NCBI RefSeq assembly: GCF_013327855.1
Contig: NZ_JABUMX010000001.1
Span: 558,001 to 622,000, forward strand
DNA: 64,000 bases
Direction of reading: 5' to 3'
From: Phyllobacterium pellucidum
GTDB taxonomy: Bacteria > Pseudomonadota > Alphaproteobacteria > Rhizobiales > Rhizobiaceae
Shown: piece after piece, positions 59,059-64,000 of the stretch
Position numbering within the stretch: position 1 is the first letter of the stretch
How the letters are laid out: every line of letters begins with the position of its first letter
Program-made: the position numbers and the translations under genes
Notes under the pieces: model-generated
What the model was told of the DNA's origin: nothing
Seen by the model: the letters and a program-made list of their open reading frames with translations, nothing else
Databases searched by the model: none

Positions 59059-59703
59059 ATGCCGCCATCCAGTTTCGGGGCTGATCTCCTGGTCGTCGAA
59101 GATCAACACTTGATGCGACTCGCCTTGGTCCACGAACTCCAAACCGCATTTCCTGCCTCGGTAGTTCATGCAGCGGGGAGCATAAGTACGGTAATTGAAC
59201 TGGCCGAATCGATCCCTTTCGCGCTTGTACTCATCGACCCGGGCCTTCCCGGCTACGATCCCCATTCAGCGCGCGACCGACTGCGCGTCATCAGGTCGAT
59301 CGTGGAGCAGACACCGGCGGCCATCCATGTCGTCATCACCGGCTCGGACAGCCTGGAAGAATGGGAGGCGTGCCAACGGCTCGGCGTTGCCGGGTACATC
59401 GCGAAGAACAATCTCAGGCCCGGCGCCATGGCCGATATCGTGCAGGAAATCGCCGAAGCGGGAAAATCGGTCGGCCTTGACCACGATGAAAGCACCGAGC
59501 CGGAGGTCTATCATTCGGCCCTGTCCCCGCGCGAGCAGGAGGTACTTGTCTGGATGCGGCAAAGGCCGTCCGGCGTCAGCAGAAAGGAAATTTACGATCA
59601 ACTGGGATCGCATCTCAACATCGACGCGGCTTCGGCCGAGCGCTATTACAAGCGGGCGAAGGCAAAGCTTTTGAAGATCGGTGTGTTGTCGAATCTGTTT
59701 TGA
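59059..59703 (+). CDS. Response regulator with LuxR-like HTH output
   Basis: A 214-residue two-component regulator. The receiver has E14-D15, phosphoacceptor D60 (VLIDPGLPG) and Lys in GYIAKNN; the C-terminal part (about 150-210, LSPREQEVLVWMRQ then YYKRAKAKLLKIGVLS) is LuxR/GerE-like, with an unusually long loop between its helices. ATG at 59059; a TTG five codons earlier is possible. It is upstream of the methyltransferase and of an atypical kinase on the same strand, its likely partner. Confidence 0.82.
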   Translation: MPPSSFGADLLVVEDQHLMRLALVHELQTAFPASVVHAAGSISTVIELAESIPFALVLIDPGLPGYDPHSARDRLRVIRSIVEQTPAAIHVVITGSDSLEEWEACQRLGVAGYIAKNNLRPGAMADIVQEIAEAGKSVGLDHDESTEPEVYHSALSPREQEVLVWMRQRPSGVSRKEIYDQLGSHLNIDAASAERYYKRAKAKLLKIGVLSNLF

Positions 59704-59847
59704 TATGTGCTAATGTCTGTTCGTTGTTTGATTCTATTTATTTTAGCTTTTTCCGCACCGGTCAGGGAATTCTAAGCGGTCACGACCTCTGGCAAATCGC
59801 TGGGCCTTCACCGTTATTCTTTTGCCGCCCGCGGACAATTTTGTTCG

Positions 59848-60567
59848 ATGGATATTATGAGGATTACTTTCGATACGCACGAAATAATCGTGCCAATTCT
59901 TCCCGGCGACGTATCGGAGAAAATCTGGTCGGCACTGCAGAACGGTACCTATGAGGCCAAGGAGGCTTTTTGGGTGAAGCGCGCCGTCCGTCCCGGCGAT
60001 CGAATTCTGGAGCTCGGCACGGGTCTCGGCATCATTGCGTCGGTAATGGCGGCAACCGATGACGTTCGCATTCTGGCGTTCGACGCCAATCCTGAAGTCG
60101 TCGCGCTGGCGCGGAGGGTGATCGATACAAATGGCTTCGATAATGTGACCATCAGCCACGGCCTTCTCATGGCCGGCGAACCGCGCGAGGTACCATTCTA
60201 TGTGCGCAAAGATTTCTGGATGTCTTCGACATTCGCAGACCAGGGCCCCTATGAGCACGTCATCACTATCCGGTCAGTGGAAATTGACGAGATCATAGCC
60301 GCCGCAGGGATAACGATCCTCGTGATGGACATCGAGGGTGGTGAATACGAGTTACTCCGCGGCGCGCAATTACCAGGTGTCGAGCGCGTCTTCCTGGAGT
60401 TGCACGACCATCTTTACGGACTGGATGGCGTTATGCAGATCATAGCGGCGATGGCGGCGAACGGTTTTGCTTTTGATCCGCGCGGCTCCAGCGGAGCCTG
60501 CGCATTGTTTAGCCGCGATCTGACGCCACGGGCATTTGACGAGGCTTTCGCCCTTGCCATCGCATAG
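59848..60567 (+). CDS. FkbM-family methyltransferase
   Basis: A 239-residue SAM-dependent methyltransferase. Motif I is ILELGTGLGIIASV near residues 53-66, followed by LAFDANPEVVALARR; the FkbM-type motif LVMDIEGGEYELLRG is near residues 158-172. FkbM enzymes methylate hydroxyls of sugars or polyketides and, in rhizobia, surface polysaccharides. It lies between a regulator and a periplasmic/sensor kinase pair; its 3' end overlaps the next gene. Substrate unknown. Confidence 0.86.
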   Translation: MDIMRITFDTHEIIVPILPGDVSEKIWSALQNGTYEAKEAFWVKRAVRPGDRILELGTGLGIIASVMAATDDVRILAFDANPEVVALARRVIDTNGFDNVTISHGLLMAGEPREVPFYVRKDFWMSSTFADQGPYEHVITIRSVEIDEIIAAAGITILVMDIEGGEYELLRGAQLPGVERVFLELHDHLYGLDGVMQIIAAMAANGFAFDPRGSSGACALFSRDLTPRAFDEAFALAIA

Positions 60568-61108
60568 GTTGCTCAAGGCTTGGTCGCTTGTTGTTTCCGT
60601 CGGCCTTTGTCTCGTTGCAGGATGTGCCGTAGCCCAACAGTCGGACGACGCGGCATTAGTTCTCAGAGATACGTCAGGTCAGATTGTCAGGAGTTACACG
60701 CGTGATCAATTCCGGGAAGAATTCACGGCTCGGGAACGAAACACCGATACGCCCTGGAGCCTAGGTGTACCTGTCGGCTTTCGCGGGCCCTTCCTTAAAG
60801 ACATATTGGCGAGGAACAACCTCCTCGGCGGCTCATTTGAAATTAGCGGCGCCGACAGTTTCGTAGCCAAGATCAGTTCGGAGGAGATCGAGCGCTACGC
60901 GCCCATTCTCGCGACAGAGAAGAAATGCACGGACGAAGACAAGTACAGCGGCGCCTGCAGCCCCGGCCAAACGTATCGGCTCTTGTCAATTGACGATGGC
61001 GGGCCACTTTATCTCATCTGGCCGCTCCACGACTTACCGCCAAGATATCTCCCCAGCCGCAACGCTATTTGGGTTTGGTTCGTCGTATCAATCAAGGCCC
61101 TTTCATGA
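60536..61108 (+). CDS. Exported molybdopterin-oxidoreductase-fold protein
   Basis: A 190-residue exported protein with a hydrophobic N-terminus ending near VAQQ; the VAGC box also fits a lipoprotein signal. The mature part (GFRGPFLKDILARNNLLGG, YLIWPLHDLPPRYLPSRNA, VWFVVSIKAL) matches the small proteins with the sulfite-oxidase-like fold that are often encoded with sensor kinases. It lacks the Cys that would hold molybdenum at the usual place; two Cys (KKCTDEDKYSGACSPG) instead suggest a disulfide. Candidate starts are all TTG (60536, 60554, 60569). Stop overlaps the kinase start (ATGA). Confidence 0.68.
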   Translation: MTRLSPLPSHRLLKAWSLVVSVGLCLVAGCAVAQQSDDAALVLRDTSGQIVRSYTRDQFREEFTARERNTDTPWSLGVPVGFRGPFLKDILARNNLLGGSFEISGADSFVAKISSEEIERYAPILATEKKCTDEDKYSGACSPGQTYRLLSIDDGGPLYLIWPLHDLPPRYLPSRNAIWVWFVVSIKALS

Positions 61109-62346
61109 AAAGGTATCTGTCGCAAGTTTCCTCGTTTCTTCTTTACGCCGGCCTCCTGACGTCGGTAGGCTTGACGATTTGGGTGCTCCTGCGAACAGAT
61201 GTCTACAGGCGAGAGACTGAAATCGTTTTCGGGCAAAGTTCGGAGGTGCAGTGGCGAGCATCGCAATCGCGCGACAAGGTGGCGCGGATTGTTGGCTATC
61301 TGAACATCGCAGTCCAGACAGGGCAGCGTGACCCGCGTTTGCTCACGGAGATCCGGATGCTGCGATTCAACCTCAAATCACTCGCCGCCCTCGAATATGC
61401 CAAAGATTTCATGCCACCAAACGACCCCAACGGCCTCGACCGCTCGATAGGACTGCTCGATACGGTCGTTTTACCCAACGTATTGGCTCAGACAAATTAT
61501 AACGAGGTTCTGCACGACGTCGCCCTCATCGACCTCTACCTGGCCGGCCTTCTGGGCGCCACGGTGGACCATAGTCAGGCGATAAGCGCTACAACGCGCA
61601 TTGGAATTGACGCGGCCCGGAATCGCCTGACGTTTTTCGCGGCGCTTTCGGTGATCATCTTGAGCGCCATAGCGATTTACCAGCACAACAGGGACAAGAG
61701 CCGCGAGGATCAGCACATAAGGTCCTTTTCTCTGCTTTTCGCCCATATGACCCGCACGCGCATTGCAGCGCTGCGCCTGTTCCTCACCTATATTGATGGG
61801 AAAGTTCAACCATCCGCGGAAATGACGGAGGCTGCTCTTGCCACCATTCTCGAACTCGATTCAATCAATGAAGGGCTCATGCTGATTGGCCACAGGCGTT
61901 CCGACGCGCGCTCAATGCCGCTTGGCGATGTCGTTGCCGAGATCGCCGGCAAAAACAAGCAGACTCTGATAATTCGAGCCAGCGAAGAAGCCTTAGCCAT
62001 CCGCGTTCCTGCAGCGCAATTTCATCTGCTTATCGATGAGCTGGTTCGCAACGCTATCAACGCGATACCAGCATCCAAGCAGCCTCAGATCACGATAGGG
62101 GCCGATATCCATCGCACCTTCATGGGAGCGGCTCGCCTTGTCCTTGCTGTCAAGGACAACGGCAAGGGTATGAGCGCCGGCCTGCTTGCCAAAGCGCGCG
62201 AACCATTCTTCTCGACCAAGGCTGGGGTCCATGTCGGGCTTGGGCTGACCAATTCAGTTGAATTGGTCAAGTCAATGGGTGGGAAGCTTCAGATACAATC
62301 GACGCCGTGTGTCGGAACGGAAGTTCGTATATTCTACCCGATCTGA
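61105..62346 (+). CDS. Atypical membrane sensor histidine kinase
   Basis: A 413-residue sensor kinase with helices at about 9-30 and 164-193 around a helical periplasmic domain of some 140 residues. The ATPase half is normal: N-box DELVRNAINA (N316), G1 KDNGKGM, REPFFSTK and HVGLGL. The H-box is odd: FAHMTRTRIAALRL (H214) lacks the usual Glu after His and the Pro of the ELRTPL core. It may still be a kinase or act mainly as a phosphatase. It overlaps the exported protein gene (ATGA) and is probably the sensor for the response regulator at 59059. Confidence 0.82.
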   Translation: MKRYLSQVSSFLLYAGLLTSVGLTIWVLLRTDVYRRETEIVFGQSSEVQWRASQSRDKVARIVGYLNIAVQTGQRDPRLLTEIRMLRFNLKSLAALEYAKDFMPPNDPNGLDRSIGLLDTVVLPNVLAQTNYNEVLHDVALIDLYLAGLLGATVDHSQAISATTRIGIDAARNRLTFFAALSVIILSAIAIYQHNRDKSREDQHIRSFSLLFAHMTRTRIAALRLFLTYIDGKVQPSAEMTEAALATILELDSINEGLMLIGHRRSDARSMPLGDVVAEIAGKNKQTLIIRASEEALAIRVPAAQFHLLIDELVRNAINAIPASKQPQITIGADIHRTFMGAARLVLAVKDNGKGMSAGLLAKAREPFFSTKAGVHVGLGLTNSVELVKSMGGKLQIQSTPCVGTEVRIFYPI

Positions 62347-62431
62347 GCGCCGGGCGAGATCATTGCTATTATGCGAGGGGGCGAAATGTCGGCGTGGCGG
62401 GCATTGCTTGGGGCTAAGCTCCAAACAAAAA

Positions 62432-62453
62432 CGGCCCCGCAAGGACGAGGCCG
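62432..62453 (-). terminator. Terminator of sodB
   Basis: An 8-bp stem with one G-T pair (CGGCCTCG / CGGGGCCG on the minus strand) and a 6-base loop, followed by TTTTTGTTT, 21 bp after the sodB stop. Confidence 0.8.
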
Positions 62454-62474
62454 CTTTACTTCGAGAAACAGCCC

Positions 62475-63074
62475 CTACTTGGCCTTTTCGTAGAGCTCGA
62501 GCACATAATCCCAGTTGATGAGATTGTCGACGAACGCTTCGAGGTACTTGGGACGGGCGTTACGATAGTCGATGTAATAGGAGTGCTCCCACACGTCGAC
62601 GCCGAGGATCGGCGTGCCGCCGTGAACGAGCGGATTCTCGCCATTCGGCGTCTTCGTGATTTCGAGTTTGCCGTCCTTTACAGACAACCAGGCCCAGCCT
62701 GAACCGAACTGCGTGGTGCCGGCGTTGATGAAATCCGTGCGGAACTTGTCGTAGCCGCCAAGATCGGATTCCACGGCCTTTTCGAGCGCGCCCGGCAGTT
62801 TCTTGCCGCCGCCGCCCTTCTTGAGCCAGTGCCAGAAATGCAGATGGTTGTAATGCTGGCCGGCATTGTTGAAGAGGCCGGGATTCTTGCCGAAGGACTG
62901 CTTGACGATCTCTTCAAGCGAAAGATTTTCGAGACCAGCTTCGGCAGCCAGTTTGTTGCCGTTGTCAACGTAAGCCTTGTGGTGCTTGTCGTGATGGTAT
63001 TCGAGCGTTTCACGCGACATAAAGGGCGCAAGCGCATCGTAATCATACGGCAGTGCGGGCAATTCGAAAGCCAT
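62475..63074 (-). CDS. sodB: Superoxide dismutase (Fe/Mn family)
   Basis: A 199-residue cytosolic Fe/Mn-type dismutase that removes superoxide. Metal ligands are H27 (EYHHDKHH), H77 (YNHLHFWHW), D160 and H164 (DVWEHSYYIDY). Length fits the family. Fe or Mn preference cannot be settled from sequence by eye. ATG at 63074; an open extension to 63155 lies in the upstream spacer. Strong terminator follows. Confidence 0.95.
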   Translation of the reverse strand: MAFELPALPYDYDALAPFMSRETLEYHHDKHHKAYVDNGNKLAAEAGLENLSLEEIVKQSFGKNPGLFNNAGQHYNHLHFWHWLKKGGGGKKLPGALEKAVESDLGGYDKFRTDFINAGTTQFGSGWAWLSVKDGKLEITKTPNGENPLVHGGTPILGVDVWEHSYYIDYRNARPKYLEAFVDNLINWDYVLELYEKAK

Positions 63075-63239
63075 GGAAGTCTCCTCTTCGATTAATTCTG
63101 TGACCGGATTGGCCGCCCGGCTGGGTACCGGTGCGTTGGTCGCCAATCCTGACAAAACCTGCCTTCGTTACATAGGTCCCAATTACTTCAGGAGCAATGC
63201 GAAACGGATCAATATTTCTGGCCATTACCTTTCGGCGGG

Positions 63240-64000
63240 TTAAATTTTCGGCGTGGAATGCGCAAACTCCCAATAAAGCTCCCGCGCCTTCTTGGCGATC
63301 GGACCCGGTTGAAGGTCGCGATCCTCGATGCGGGTAACGGGAACGACCTTCGAATGGTTCCCCGTCGAGAAAATCTCGTCGGCGCTGAGGAAATCATGAA
63401 CGCTCAACGTCGCCTGCGTCGTGCGGAAACCGTAGTCGGCAAGCACATCGATCGTGCGGGCGCGCGTGATTCCGGAAAGGAACGTCCCGTTGGGCGCAGG
63501 CGTGAAGATATGACCGTCCTTGACGAGGAAGATATTGGAGGTGCCGGTTTCCGCGACGTTGCCGAGCATGTCGAGGACGAGCGCGTTGTCGAAGCCACGG
63601 GATTTCGCTTCCGTGATCGCCCGTGCATTGTTGGGATAAAGGCACCCTGCCTTGGCGTTGGTCGGCATCGTCTCGAAGGTCGGGCGCCGGAATGGCGAGA
63701 CAGTGACCGAGAAACCGCTCGGCGCAATCATCGGCGCCTCATAGAGGCACAGGCAAAACCGCGTCGATTCCGGATCCGCGGGTACGCCCATATAGCCGCC
63801 ATGCTCGGCCCAATACATCGGCCGGATATAAACGGCGGTATTGCCGTCGAACTTCTTTAATCCATCATGGGTCAGCCCGATGATTTCATCGACGCTCATC
63901 GTCGGATTGAGCCCGAGCGCAACCGCTGAGGCATTCACGCGCGCCGCATGACGGTCGAGATCGGGGGCAACGCCCTCGAACCAGCGCGCTCCATCGAAGA
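63240..64000 (-). CDS. Branched-chain amino acid aminotransferase (5' end outside window)
   Basis: The frame is open to the last base, so the N-terminus lies beyond the window; about 253 codons are visible to the stop. A fold-type IV PLP aminotransferase: the catalytic Lys is in TNAKAGCLYPNN, and the signature GNVAETGTSNIFLVKDG follows. It interconverts branched-chain amino acids and their keto acids. The ARW-FEG and DLDRHAARVNASA segments at the visible N-terminus are typical. It is 165 bp upstream of sodB, same strand. Symbol ilvE is likely but a D-amino acid aminotransferase-like role cannot be fully excluded. Confidence 0.85.
   Translation of the reverse strand, partial: FDGARWFEGVAPDLDRHAARVNASAVALGLNPTMSVDEIIGLTHDGLKKFDGNTAVYIRPMYWAEHGGYMGVPADPESTRFCLCLYEAPMIAPSGFSVTVSPFRRPTFETMPTNAKAGCLYPNNARAITEAKSRGFDNALVLDMLGNVAETGTSNIFLVKDGHIFTPAPNGTFLSGITRARTIDVLADYGFRTTQATLSVHDFLSADEIFSTGNHSKVVPVTRIEDRDLQPGPIAKKARELYWEFAHSTPKI

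Overview
The window is a gene-dense, GC-rich chromosomal stretch from an alphaproteobacterium of the order Hyphomicrobiales (Rhizobiaceae / Phyllobacteriaceae / Brucellaceae range). The evidence is the set of lineage-typical genes: a Ros/MucR zinc-finger regulator, PleC- and DivJ-like kinases, a FeuN-FeuP-FeuQ-like set, the ccmIEFH (cycHJKL) block next to degP, a DUF5330-sufE pair and a rhizobial-type gene transfer agent (GTA) cluster. I recall the pleC, glnE, sensor kinase, regulator, degP, cyc order from Sinorhizobium-type genomes; this was not checked here. No rRNA, tRNA, CRISPR array or intact insertion sequence was found.

Layout. 1-5.7 kb: a uracil-DNA glycosylase (5' cut by the window edge), an MFS and a DMT transporter, and aminopeptidase N. 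6.0-13.4 kb: a PleC-like kinase, tail to tail with an operon of response regulator, kinase and glnE joined by ATGA overlaps. 13.5-20.2 kb: DegP protease, an MBL-fold hydrolase, and the c-type cytochrome maturation operon ccmI-E-F-H. 20.3-23.2 kb: a lipoprotein and the FeuN/FeuP/FeuQ-like signalling set.

23.3-37.6 kb is the main feature: a complete, intact, single-strand GTA structural cluster. It runs from terminase small subunit (g1) through terminase, portal, a small membrane protein, protease, capsid, connectors, tail tube, a short tape measure and baseplate/hub proteins to the NlpC/P60 peptidase and the TIM-barrel g15 protein. It ends in a small holin-like gene, and a candidate sigma70 promoter and leader hairpin precede g1. 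A 49-codon gene is tucked between g7 and g8 with ATGA overlaps at both ends. No integrase, repressor, replication gene or endolysin is present, which fits a domesticated particle rather than a prophage.

37.6-49.95 kb: a LysE exporter, a class A penicillin-binding protein, a split DUF1214/DUF1254 pair, an AT-rich patch with an orphan immunity-like gene, a VOC protein, a DUF2336 protein, a DivJ-like kinase operon, DUF5330, SufE, and a DnaA-domain-IV-like HTH protein coupled to a DUF6456 protein. 50.1-54.4 kb: a small unknown, MucR, MsrB, an S9 oligopeptidase and a small secreted unknown. 54.4-58.6 kb: diheme cytochrome c, cytochrome c', a Trp-Asp-Arg repeat secreted protein, a small secreted protein, and a WYL regulator-VOC-EVE set. 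59.0-62.3 kb: an unusual signalling cluster of response regulator, FkbM-type methyltransferase, exported molybdopterin-oxidoreductase-fold protein and an atypical histidine kinase. 62.4-64 kb: superoxide dismutase and a branched-chain aminotransferase (5' cut by the window edge).

Functions overlap in two themes. One is envelope and cell-cycle signalling: five sensor kinases, three response regulators, peptidoglycan and periplasmic proteases. The other is the GTA. GTA expression in Rhodobacter depends on the CtrA network, which DivJ/PleC feed through DivK, so finding both kinases within about 15 kb of the cluster's two ends is suggestive but not proof of a link.
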